Shown: positions 42,593 through 54,128 of the stretch, in pieces
How positions within the stretch are numbered: position 1 is the first letter of the stretch
Layout of the letters: each line of letters opens with the position of its first letter
Source of the DNA: Peronospora farinosa
Taxonomy: Eukaryota; Oomycota; Peronosporomycetes; Peronosporales; Peronosporaceae
NCBI GenBank assembly: GCA_947646735.1
Contig: CANTFK010000606.1
Coordinates: 1-64,000, forward strand
Length of the DNA stretch: 64,000 nt
Direction: 5' to 3'
Made by a program: the position numbers and the translations under genes
Notes under the pieces: generated by a model
Database searches by the model: none
The model's input: the letters and a program-made list of their open reading frames with translations, nothing else
What the model was told of the DNA's origin: nothing

Positions 42593-42889
42593 CTTGATAC
42601 GAAGAGAACTTTATCAACTATTGGGTGTCTAGTATCGAATGGGAGCGAAACCTACGCCCTCCACCCGCCATCAACCATACGAAAACCAAGTATATTCTTC
42701 CCCATGAGGTTTTTTCATAATCAAATGCATGAGGTTTTTCAAGTCAAAGTATCCTTACAAAAAACAGCTGAAACTCTTTCTGGACCAGTTATTGTGGAAT
42801 TTTACAAATTTAGACATCTATAGACCATATTTAGAGCTACGACTGGCACTTCGTCACCCATTGATTAAGCCCAAGACACTCACTCAGTC

Positions 42890-43172
42890 ATGCATCTCAT
42901 GTATTATCTCGGTGAAGACGGCAAGCGTGTCTACACACTCAAGGTAGAAAGTCATTGATATTCATTATGTATGAAATAGTACAGGTTGTCTAAGCTTTTT
43001 ACTATGTATTATGGACTTACGGACGCAGAAAGACACACCGACAGGTTCCCCAACATGTTCGGCACACCCGGCACGCTTCTCACCTGACGATAAGTTTTCT
43101 AAGGAACGCATTACTACCAAGAAACGATTTGGTCTCTTACCTACGCAGTCACCTGATCCAATTTTTCAATAA
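42890..43172 (+). CDS. NOP10: H/ACA snoRNP subunit NOP10
   Basis: Two exons, 42890-42943 and 43029-43172, with an 85-bp intron (GTAGAA...CGCAG), giving 65 residues. The protein starts [18 protein letters not shown] and continues [19 protein letters not shown] then [13 protein letters not shown], almost the same as human and yeast NOP10. Its small size is typical. NOP10 binds dyskerin/Cbf5 in H/ACA particles that pseudouridylate rRNA and, in many species, stabilise telomerase RNA. It is too short to show as one long open frame and was found by reading through the intron. It sits between Ran (divergent) and the SNF2 gene (same strand, 276 bp downstream). Confidence 0.95.
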
Positions 43173-43448
43173 GAGACACTTGGGGCTTTGTTTGAGACAA
43201 TTGGAAACACATATTGAAACCACTAGCAATGCTGTAGATGTATAGACTTGAAGTAATGACAAGCTCGTGACTTTTGAATTCTCTGTCGTCTTGGTGTTGT
43301 TTGTATTCAAGTAAAAGAGATGATAGCACCAGCACCCTTTTCTATATACTGCTCTCTAGGAGACAAAGAGAGGAGGTCAGTTTCCATCGCGGGTTTCGTT
43401 GAGAAGCAGAAACACTTTCGCTGGGCATTCGAGTTACGAGTTCATAAG

Positions 43449-46400
43449 ATGGAGTTAATGTCAAGCAGTGAGGAAGAAGGTGTTGAGAGCAATTTATTTA
43501 CGTCTTCAGCACAACGTAAACGTCCACAGGCTCCCGCCAGTCAAGACAGTCTCGAAGACGAGCTCCTGAGTCCAACGACGCGTTCTGACAGACCCACACC
43601 CAAGCCCAGCAGCTCAATTGCACCACCTAAAAGTCACAAGCCTGTGATCTCGGCACGTGAGCTGCTACACTTTCTACCGTCTACAGCAGAGCAGAAAGAG
43701 GTAACATCACCTGCAAGAGACGCTAAAGAGGCAGCAATCGATGCAGCAGTGGCTGCATACTCGTTAGTCACGCCAAAGAGACTCAACGAGTCTTTGACTA
43801 AGAAAGAAAAGGAGTTGTCTGCTGGTGAACGTATTGCTCGGAAGTATGGCCTAGTGGCTGCAGCAACGATACCGCCGAACGATTCGACACGCTCACGTGC
43901 CTCTTCTGGCTTGACAGATTCGCGTCCTGTTGCTGATAGACACTCAACCGATTCGGATAGCCATGCAGCGAAGAAGAAAACGTCTCCGATCGTTGCAACT
44001 CCAATGGTTAAGACAAAGAAAAGGTCGTTCTGGGACGTGCAAACTGTTGGTGTTGATCCTGACGAGCCGACATCAAGGACAATGTACGTGTCTCCGTTTA
44101 GCAACCCAGAGGGGTTTATGAATGCGAAGCGAAGACGACAACGACGACAGCAACTAGCCAAAGAAATGAATGAAGAAGAGATGCACACTGCTCGTGACGC
44201 TTTTTACGATGACTCAAAGAGTGACGCACAAGACATTGGGCCACGACCACGACATATTATGGCTTCTGCTATTCCAGCGATCGATGATGTTGCAGATGAA
44301 TGGATGTCGGATTCCAAGGAAGTGGCATGGGATGATGAGAAGGTTTCTAGCAAGGTGGTCGCAGTAGGGAACAAAACACGCTTGACTCCTAGTCGATCAA
44401 GTGATATTGGTAGTAGGCGCAAGACGCCGTCGAAGCAGCAATCATGTAAACGAGTGCAGACGGAAGAGAGTGATTCCAGCGAAGACGAGAAGGAAACTTT
44501 TACTTGTGAACGGTGGCCGCAACTTGATCTACCTAAGGTGCGCTTTCATGCACCATTATTCTGTTGTGCTTCACAATGCGAGCAACTAAAGACATGTACG
44601 CTCGGTTTTTGGTTAGATTGATGCTGGCCCTATGATTCTGACATCTTCGGTGGAGGAAGGATCCAAGACTCTTGAAGTTTGTGCAAGTATGAATAGCTAC
44701 CTGTTTGAGTACCAGCGCGTAGGTGTGGAATTTCTCTACAACGCCTACCTGCGTGGCACTGGCGCAATTTTGGGTGACGATATGGGACTTGGAAAGACGA
44801 TTCAGGTCATTGCGTTCCTGTCGGCACTTTTAGGCAAGTGTGGCGATCACCGTGACAAAGACGCATGGAGGGCGTTGCTGCATCAGCGTCGAGAACGGCA
44901 TAATGATAGTGGTTGCAGTGGTCATCCTGAAGACTCGGGTTATAGCTTTGCTGGTGAGGTTGCGCCAATTTTTATTGTAATGCCTGCATCTCTGCTCCAA
45001 AATTGGGAACAAGAGCTGCATACATGGATGAGCTGTACGACTGTCATCCTTCGAGGAAAACCAAGTGACCGCGACGCAATGATCGACCAAATTGCAAGGT
45101 TGGTAACTTCTTGACCTGCTTTTGTTTATACATGAGCTTCTGCTTTATCTGTGGCGTTTCATTTGCATGTATAGGGGTGAATATGAAATCGTTATTTGCA
45201 GCTACGGTATCCTGAAGATGTATTCGAGTCGACTGCACAAGATTTCATGGGAGGTTGTGATTCTGGACGAAATGCACTGCTTGAAGAACCCTGAGGCTCA
45301 ACTTACGAAAGCTGTGAAAGCGATTACGTGTCGTAAAAGACTTGGACTTACTGGAACATTGATGCAAAACAATGAGAAAGAGCTTCATTGCTTGGTTGAC
45401 ACTATTGCGCCAGGGGCAATCGGGTCTTGGACGGAGTTCAGTATGTATTACGGAAATGATATCAAGTACGGAAGAAAAAAATCTGCTGCTCCTGAAGTTG
45501 TTGAACGGGGTCAACAGAAAGAAAAAGAGTTGCGCAAGAAGCTGCAACCATACTACCTTCGACGAGAGAAAGAAATCAATCCGACGTTCCAAGAAGTTAA
45601 GAAAACTGACCAAGTGGTATTCTGTGACCTGACCACACTTCAAATGGCAGCATACCAGCGGGTATTGGCGATGCCTGAGTTTCAGCTGCTTCAACGTGGA
45701 GATGAAATCTGCGACTGTGGTCGCGATAGTAGGGAGACACGGAAAAAGTGCTGCTACAAAACACCCAGGGATGTTGGTGATGCTCCAGGATTGCTGTATG
45801 AACGTTTTCACAAAGATGGACCATGCAAAAATTGTCCAAACTGCATGGGTCTTCCTTGTGTGGCTATGCTGTTGAAGCTGTCTAATCATTTAGAGTTGCT
45901 GAAGGTTAATCCGCATGATGGAGCGGAGCTACAACATTACCAAGCTGAGTTTGCAAGGATAGCATTTGGTACCGATATTGATGCTGTTGGAGGTGTCGAA
46001 CAGGTGTCAAATTTCCAAGAAATGTGTGCTATCTCGACGAAAACTTGCGGTAAGATGATAGTACTGGAGAAACTACTCGCAATATGGAAGAAACGTCGGG
46101 AACGATCGCTTATTTTCAGTCGAAGCACTCGAATGCTAGACATCATTCAGCTTTTCTTAATAACAAAAGCGACACGATACAGTCGATTGGACGGCAACAC
46201 AAAGGTGGAAGACCGTTTGCAAATGGTAAACGATTTCAACAACCCTTGCAGCAACACTACTGTATTCCTAATTAGTACAAGAGCTGGAGGTGTGGGTCTA
46301 AACTTACAGAGTGCGACGAATGTCGTAATCTTTGACCCTAGCTGGAACCCAGCACACGACTGCCAGGCTCAGGATCGGGCGTATCGTATCGGCCAAACCA

Positions 46401-47191
46401 AAGATGTGCAGGTATACCGACTCATTACGCTTGGAACAATAGAAGAGATGATTTACGTTCGTCAGATTTATAAGCAGCAACTCAGCGACACAACTTTGAA
46501 GGGCGCCAATACACCACGATACTTTGAGGGTGTACAAGGAAACCCACAACAACGAGGAGAGCTTTTCGGTATCGCAAACTTGATCTGCTGGAAACCTAAT
46601 GGTGTGCTCAAGGGAATTCAGGATGTGTATCAACGAAGCCGTGACGGTTTGATAGTGCAATCGAACCGAGTTCGATATGACGCTGTGCCGATAAAAAAAC
46701 ATGCAAAGAAGTCCCAACCAGATATCGTGAACGATGACGAAGGTGAAATGATCGAGGTGGCTGACGAACTGATTTCGGAGATTCTAGTACCGGAGGACTC
46801 ACCTACATTATCTTCTACAGAAGAAAAGCCGGCAGCTATCAGTAGTGATAGTTGCGACAATGATATGGACGTGCTGTTTAATGGAGCTACGACTTTTCGC
46901 CACAGAGATATGGTTGGTGAGCAAGAAGGCGAGCAGCCGGAAGCTCTTCAACTGGAAGGCAATGTAGCAGTGGTTAAGGATTCGGAATCTGAGCTGGATG
47001 CATCGGCTTGTAAAAGCGATATCGAGCAACATGCCATCGACCAGCAACCATCTTCATCTTGTCCGGCGTCTGTGAAGAGATCCCGTGGCAGCATTCTATC
47101 ACGCATGAAAGATGCAGCAGAAGGTTCGAAAGATGACTCTACGTTGGACAAAGAGCCGCAGAAAAAGTTGTATGTGCCCATATACTTGTAA
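43449..47191 (+). CDS. ERCC6L2: SNF2-family DNA helicase/translocase, ERCC6L2-like
   Basis: Three exons, 43449-44537, 44617-45098 and 45175-47191, with introns of 79 and 76 bp, giving 1,195 residues. The first 360 residues are Ser/Lys/Glu-rich and disordered. Motif I is GDDMGLGKT near residue 424; motif II reads LDEMH in place of DEAH; the helicase C-terminal half has STRAGGVGLNLQSA and DRAYRIGQTKDVQVYRL. Between the lobes lies a Cys-rich insert (CDCGRD...KKCCYK...CKNCPNCMGLPC) typical of ERCC6L2/Rad26L, which acts in DNA repair and chromosome stability. The acidic C-terminal tail ends at YLYVPIYL-like residues. An ATG at 43320 in the same frame would add 43 residues; 43449 has the stronger start context. 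Confidence 0.87.
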
Positions 47192-47734
47192 GCAACACAA
47201 GACATTACGGTTTGAAATTGTAGTACGCTACTTGCAAAGCTGGAGATCAGCTCCAAGACACTTGTATCAATAACGACAATTGCTGTAGTAGCTAAACCAC
47301 TAGCTAACTAGATCTGGAAATGATTAATCGTTGTCGTGGCCTTGACCTTACTGGTATTCTTGCTGGCCTCCTTGCAATACATAAAGGTTGTGGCCTCCTA
47401 GAGAATAGTATCATGAATGTGCACCAATTGTGAGTTGCTTGCTCTGGGCCTAAAGCCAAGTACACTCATGACCCCGTCACCACATATTAAAAAGTTAACG
47501 AGCCTACATGCATGTACTTCCTTCTCTGCTTGACACACGAACGTGCTGATGCAAGAGTGAGAGAGAGCAAAGCTGCGAGTTTACGCAGGAGCTAATCTCG
47601 GTCTAATCTCGAGACAGCGCATTCTCCAAATGGCTTTGATGGCCCCGCGTGTATCCCTTGCCCTTTGTCAGTAGCTTGCATTTCGTGGAACCATCTATCT
47701 ACTAGGGTCTTCCTCTACCAGCCTCTGTCATGTC
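47192..47734. other. Intergenic DNA between convergent SNF2 and Rab6 genes
   Basis: 543 bp of 3'-flanking sequence with no supported gene. A GA-rich run (GAGTGAGAGAGAGC near 47555) is the only simple repeat. Confidence 0.4.
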
Positions 47735-48723
<989 letters not shown>

Positions 48724-48836
48724 TTAAAAGGTGGATTATGTACACCACACGACTAAACTATACTATCTCATAGTTGAACGACGTACCATCACTCTTGTTT
48801 TTAGTCTTCAAAACGCCTTCCAAGTCGCAAGTGACG

Positions 48837-51221
48837 ATGGAGGAGACGAGTCGAAATGACGTACGTCCACGTCGTGGTCTCTCCCGTACCACACGATCCA
48901 CTTTCAAGTCATCAAGACGTGTTTTATCGAAAGTACCACATGATGGCGGATCGTCTGCTGATGAAGAAGATGAGGAAGAAGAAGAAGAAGAAGAAGAAGA
49001 GATTGAAGAGGAAGAAGAAGAGATTGAAGAGGAAGAAGATGAGCCTGTAGATGAGGCAGAAGAGGCGGAATTGGATGCTATTGATGCTGCTTATCGTATT
49101 TCACCTACAGCTAGAGAGCTACATACATTGGAACAAGGGACACTTGTTCGTATTCTCAAGACACCTGACGTCGAACAACGTGTGCCCCATACAATGAACA
49201 AGATTGGAGTGGTAGAGGAAGTACCACATCATCCGAATACATGGTATAAAGTACGAATTCGTGATGGAGATGTCGTGTACAAGTACCGACCATCGGCATT
49301 GGAGGTACTGGAAGACGGAGACGAGGTTGGTAGTTTGAATGCGTCTCCACTTCACAGTCCATTGAGACATCAAGAGAAGAAGAAGAAGAAGAAGGAGAAG
49401 ACGAGGAGGAAGAGCAAGAGCATAAAAAGAAAGATGATCACTTAGAGCCAGGGACACGTGTGGTGATAAAGTTGGAGATGCTTTACGGGGCTGAAAAACG
49501 GTATCTGAAGAATTATGACGGAAAAGAAGGAGTCGTTACTGGACATGGAAAAGCAGGTGTTGTGGTGCAGCTTGATGCAGATGAGGATATTGCACTGACG
49601 CTGCATCGGAAACATTTGATGGTCGTGCCGGAGGAAGAAGATGATGGGGAAGAAGAGGAGGAAGAGCAGAGCGAGGACGAACAACAAGACGACAAGAAAA
49701 AAAGGCCCGCTGTACCTCACATGAAGAAGCGCTTGAAGGGGAAATTGCTGTCGGTACTTGATCCAGACATGTGGATCGATCGCAGGTGCCGAATCAATGT
49801 GGGCAAGTTCAAAGGTCAACGTGGTCGCGTGCTGCGTTCGGGAAATGGTTGGGTGCAGCTTAAACTTGAAAACTCGAGTGAAAATACAGCCAAACGTGCG
49901 TACGAGCTCACACTGCTTGAGGATTTGGAGACCATCAAGGTGCTATTTGCCAAAACTCTCGAGAAGGAAAGAAAGCGTCGTGCGGAGGGTCGTGTCAATG
50001 GAATCATTCACCGACGTGATGATGGAGACGAGGAGGACAACGACGAGGAGGCTAGTCACAGCGGCACGGATGACGCTCTGGCGGCAGAACAAACTGAGGA
50101 CTCCCAAGGCGAAGATGACAGTGGCAAACGCTTACGTCGTGTGTCCACTCGCGGGAATTATGGTATTTCGTGGATCGAAAGGAAGGTGAATTTACCCCAT
50201 CGCAAGGGCTATGGTATCGTGAAAAAAGCGGACCGCGATACGTGCACGGTGGAAATTCAAGCCACTAAAGTGATCCAAGTGTTCAAAAAGAAAGACTTGC
50301 AACTTGCCAATGCCAGCCTTCCCAAGACTGCCCGCCAGAACAGCCGCAATCGCAATAATGCCAAAGCCCGGGAGAAACTGGGGCTACATGACGACGCCGT
50401 CCTCATGGGCACGACACCGTCACGATACATTGCGTTCCAGGACGTTGTGAAACGGTTCGCATTGCGTCGGCGTGAAAAGCTGAAGAAACGTCCAAATCTT
50501 ATTGAGTGGCAAGCACGGCTGAACCTGAATTATCTGGAGAACGGACACTGGGACAAAAGCAACCCCTCGGTGATCGATTTGGTCGTGGTTTCTCAGTGCG
50601 AAATTTGTGGCGTGGAGAAGGAGGTACGACACATTGCGCGATATTGGTTTGTGCTACTATCTGATATGTTGCGGTTTGATGTTTGACAACTAGGAAATGA
50701 ATGGCCATTGTTGGAATAATGAGTGTCCGAGATGCCCCGTCTTTGATGTGGATAAGTTTGACCCGAAGGACGAAAATGCTATCATGCGAGTGCCAGTTAC
50801 ACCATTCGCTAATGACACTATCACTACGTCGCTGTGCTTTTCGAAGGAGGACTTGTCACGGAAACGAAAGCGTAGAATACTGGAAACAGCTTTGGCTGAA
50901 GCTGCTGAAAGAAACGAAGTGGACACCGAACAGCTTATTTCGCCTACGTTGGAGCCCAAGGAGGCTATAAAAGATGCCCCTAAGCCCAAGAAAACTCCAA
51001 TTGCAGTAACTGATAAGGATGAGAAGCCCACAAGGAAGAAACCCGGGAAAGTGTCTTGCGACCGTAGTGAGCCAAAAAGCAAAGCTGTCACAAAGAAAGC
51101 GAAATCGAAGAGGAGTTCCAGGAATGAGGTCCCAACTGCCGTAACTGAAGCTGCAGAAAATGGCGAAACCTCGCCAACAGGCGCCTTCCGTCCTCGGTAT
51201 GACAGTGTGTTTACCCGGTAG
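48837..51221 (+). CDS. Acidic multi-KOW-like protein with C-terminal Cys cluster, unknown function
   Basis: Predicted as three exons: 48837-49304, 49358-50623 and 50694-51221, giving about 753 residues. The first intron (53 bp) is uncertain: the two halves lie in different frames across a GAA-rich run, so a frameshift is the alternative. Five or so similar beta-strand units can be seen, such as GTLVRILKTPDV...GVVEEV, TRVVIKLEMLYGAEKRYLKNYDGKEG, INVGKFKGQRGRVLRSGNG and VNLPHRKGYGIVKK. These resemble KOW/SH3-like modules of transcription elongation and chromatin proteins. They are separated by long runs of Glu/Asp. The second intron joins CEICGVEKE to a CWNNECPRC pair, possibly a zinc site. The tail is Lys/Pro-rich. 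No named family is recognised. Confidence 0.7.
48965..49040. repeat. GAA-rich microsatellite coding for poly-glutamate
   Basis: A long run of GAAGAAGAAG units with a few interruptions encodes a Glu tract of the KOW-like protein. A second, shorter run is at 49373-49405, next to the uncertain intron. Confidence 0.7.
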
Positions 51222-51917
51222 ATAGCTCTGCGCGAGAGAAGGTCACCTTGAGTGTGCAAAGGTCGACGGAAGTGCATGTACATTCCGTTTTTGATTAAAA
51301 TTTGCTTGCAATTTTTTGTGTTGCTTAACTTTACTTGTTGCACGCAGGCCGTCAATCTTTTTAAGATATAACAAGGACACCGCTGTGTTGGTTTGCATAC
51401 CCTTACGCGACGAGATAACATCGCTGTAAGTCAGGTCTGAACATCATTACGATTATGTGACTACAGGTCCAATTGTGATGATGAATTTGGGCGTCACGTC
51501 AGCATGATGAGCGACGGCCACGCTAGGAATTTTTGAGCAATAGGGCTGTCAAAATTCGATCGAAAGAGTAGGTGTCATGACTTTGTACCAACGCCAGAGC
51601 CCAAAAGACATGAACGCAACGTTCACATGCTTCCGTTCACAAGACGCATGTAAGCCCGACAAGCTTACAGTCGCTATCGTCAGCTGTAAAAGAGTCCCTA
51701 TGAACGACTCAAAACGACGAATTACCAGATATGGTTGACCAGTGGCATATCCTCTATTTGTCAGCCATTTACAGTTTTGCATTTGACCAGAGTCCTTATT
51801 TGCGTGATACGGCGCACGATACAACGGGCTGTTACCAGCGCTAACTCTTGTGGTGCTATTGTCAAGTTTCTTCGACTGGACACCTGCGCCGTCAACCATC
51901 CGTATCGTTTCTGTACG
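51222..51917. other. Intergenic DNA between convergent KOW-like and Nudix genes
   Basis: 696 bp. A minus-strand open frame of 116 codons (51549-51899) lies 18 bp beyond the Nudix stop but looks like chance: no domain, no coding-like composition. Confidence 0.35.
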
Positions 51918-53108
51918 TTATGACGAGGTCATCTGAACAAGATCAAGCGGGTAGATCGCTTTGCCTGATGCGATATGATTAAAGAAGGTGACAGGTTCCG
52001 ATCCACGAAGTGGCAACGACGCAACTTGATCAATGCGACACCAAGTAGCTCCAGCACTTTCATAGTCAGGAATTGACTTGGGTGACTGGTCGCAGTTCAA
52101 TGGCTCGGCGTAAAAGACAAAACGCATTCGCACATATTGACTCCCATTGCGGTCTTGTTTGGGATGATACTCGAGCTTCAAAAGCCCAGTAAGGCGGATA
52201 TCGATTCCAGCTTCTTCTTTTGTCTCTCGAACTGCTGCCTCTGCCGGGTTCTCGCCACTATCGATACGTCCACCGGGCAACCAAAAGCCCGAGTTGGCAA
52301 ATTCTTGTACAAGTAAGAAACTGTTGTACTTTTTGTTGTGACAGACCACAAGAGCAAACGAATACAATGTACTGTCGGCCATATGGAACTCACTTGTCAT
52401 CTCATGTCGTCCAGGAGGTCCATGGGCATTGTGCATATGGACTTGAAAAGGACCGCGTGGAGTTTCTCGACAGATTGGACACGTGACTCCATCAGTGTTT
52501 TTCCCATTAATATGGTACAGTGGACAATGTCTCCATAGCTGATCTTCATCCATGCCAGTCATGTTACAAAATGGACACGTAAATCCATCACGTCCACCTG
52601 ATCGACCTCTATTTTTCCGTCTCGAGTACGAGTCTTGACTTGATTCTGTCCCACAAGAGGCAATAAAAGCCAAGACATCACGTAGATCATCCAATGATTC
52701 GGTGACCATAGAAGCTCCTTCTTGAAAACATTGATAACGACCCATTGGATGTTCCGATAGCTGTGGACTAAAGACACAGAGGAAAATCTGTTTGCTTATC
52801 GTGCGAATAATACGCAATAGCGAGTATAGACGGCGTTCTGAAAGACCGGAAGCACGAAGTATAACGGCATCAAAGGGGATGCTAGAAGAGTCATAGGATG
52901 AGGTCGAATGGTAGACGACACGCCGGTCAGTACTGGCGCTCGCACGAGCGTGCGTTTGCATGAGTTGATGCATGACGTCAGTCTCGTCATTTATGGCTAA
53001 TTCGGTAATAAATCCATGGGTCGTACAGGATTGTACACAGGCATTATCGAGATTATCCAGAGGCACATCGTGGCTTGATACGTTTCGGATCACTAAAGCA
53101 CGCTTCAT
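51918..53108 (-). CDS. Nudix hydrolase with N-terminal receiver-like domain and two zinc motifs
   Basis: A single exon of 396 residues when started at the ATG at 53108. The frame stays open to an ATG at 53321, but that 71-residue extension is AT-rich and Asn/Tyr-rich, more like untranslated leader. Residues 1-150 have alternating strands and helices ending PFDAVILRASGLSERR ... IRTISKQIFLCVFS, reminiscent of a response-regulator fold. Two Cys/His groups follow: C178, C181, H194, H199, and C210, C213 with His residues at 224-229. The Nudix box is at about 279-301 (GGRIDSGENPAEAAVRETK followed by EEAG), with all catalytic Glu in place. Nudix enzymes cleave nucleoside diphosphate derivatives. No signal peptide is seen. 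Confidence 0.82.
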   Translation of the reverse strand: MKRALVIRNVSSHDVPLDNLDNACVQSCTTHGFITELAINDETDVMHQLMQTHARASASTDRRVVYHSTSSYDSSSIPFDAVILRASGLSERRLYSLLRIIRTISKQIFLCVFSPQLSEHPMGRYQCFQEGASMVTESLDDLRDVLAFIASCGTESSQDSYSRRKNRGRSGGRDGFTCPFCNMTGMDEDQLWRHCPLYHINGKNTDGVTCPICRETPRGPFQVHMHNAHGPPGRHEMTSEFHMADSTLYSFALVVCHNKKYNSFLLVQEFANSGFWLPGGRIDSGENPAEAAVRETKEEAGIDIRLTGLLKLEYHPKQDRNGSQYVRMRFVFYAEPLNCDQSPKSIPDYESAGATWCRIDQVASLPLRGSEPVTFFNHIASGKAIYPLDLVQMTSS

Positions 53109-54128
53109 ATTAAATAGTGGAAGAGAGGAATTGAAAAAATAATAATTGTTGTAACAATTATTGTATAAAAGTATTGAGGTACTTTTTTGGTCTTGTTGTA
53201 TTGATAATGTCATGCTATTTAGAAATTCTGGATAAGGGTACATATCTAGGGTTTCTAAATGGCGTGAGTGTATACCCACTTCAACTATACTGTAACAATA
53301 CATTGACTGATGTTCAGACATCTACCAGGAAGGGTCTCGATACAGCGTAACATTGACCTTCGAATAGCTTGTGGAATAGCACACCTCAATGGCATTGGCT
53401 AAGCCGTGTTGTGGTGCTGATGGTACATCACTGTAGATCCGAGTTCGAAGCCGTATCCATTTGCTTGGTCAGAGCGTTTACAGACGACCGTATAACGCTA
53501 TAACGCAGCAACTTCTTGTATTGCTACCAGTGCCGTATCTTGATGCCTTCTAATACCACGAAAGCCTTGGCTTTCCTCAGTGAATTCAAGATCGAGATTT
53601 CATAGACACTGCGTTTTGTCGCAGTGCGATGATCTGTTGATGGAAATCACCGACTTTTCAACTGTACGCATTGCATTAACAACAATTTCAATGGTTGCAA
53701 CCGTTCCGACTCAAAGTTTAGTCTGCAGCATCAACAGCACATGCGATCTCAAGCATCGGTACCAACCTGATCATGCAAGAAGCTGCTTTTCACCTATGAA
53801 ATCTAGCTTAACTAATAGCTTTTTACTATAAGCGAGTGTAAAATCGACGGCCTACTATGGCAAACAGTTGCTTATGGTGTTTGTAATACGCAGTTATAAG
53901 CATGCAGGTCTTTTTCTTGAATGATCTTATAATCTTATATCTTCTCAAAACAAATATATTCGATCGGATAAATGAATGACGCGCCAGACGCGATGAAAAG
54001 TCTACTTTTATAAGTACGTCATTCGTCGATCTACCAGCAGTATCTCAAAAGATAGAAACGCTGTCCGATAGAAATTGTCCCAGAAAGAGTCAATCGTTCT
54101 TACAGGTGTTGCCGACGCGACCACAAGT
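53109..54128. other. Intergenic DNA upstream of the divergent Nudix and acyltransferase genes
   Basis: About 1 kb shared by two divergent genes. No supported coding sequence. GTCATTCGTCG at about 54021-54031 resembles the oomycete initiator and lies 100 bp before the acyltransferase start. Confidence 0.35.

Noticed and set aside
51549..51899. 116-codon minus-strand frame just past the Nudix gene
   Set aside because: It has an ATG but no domain, uneven composition, and lies where a 3' UTR is expected.
53580..53831. 83-codon plus-strand frame upstream of the acyltransferase
   Set aside because: Begins without ATG and lies in the shared upstream region; no domain.
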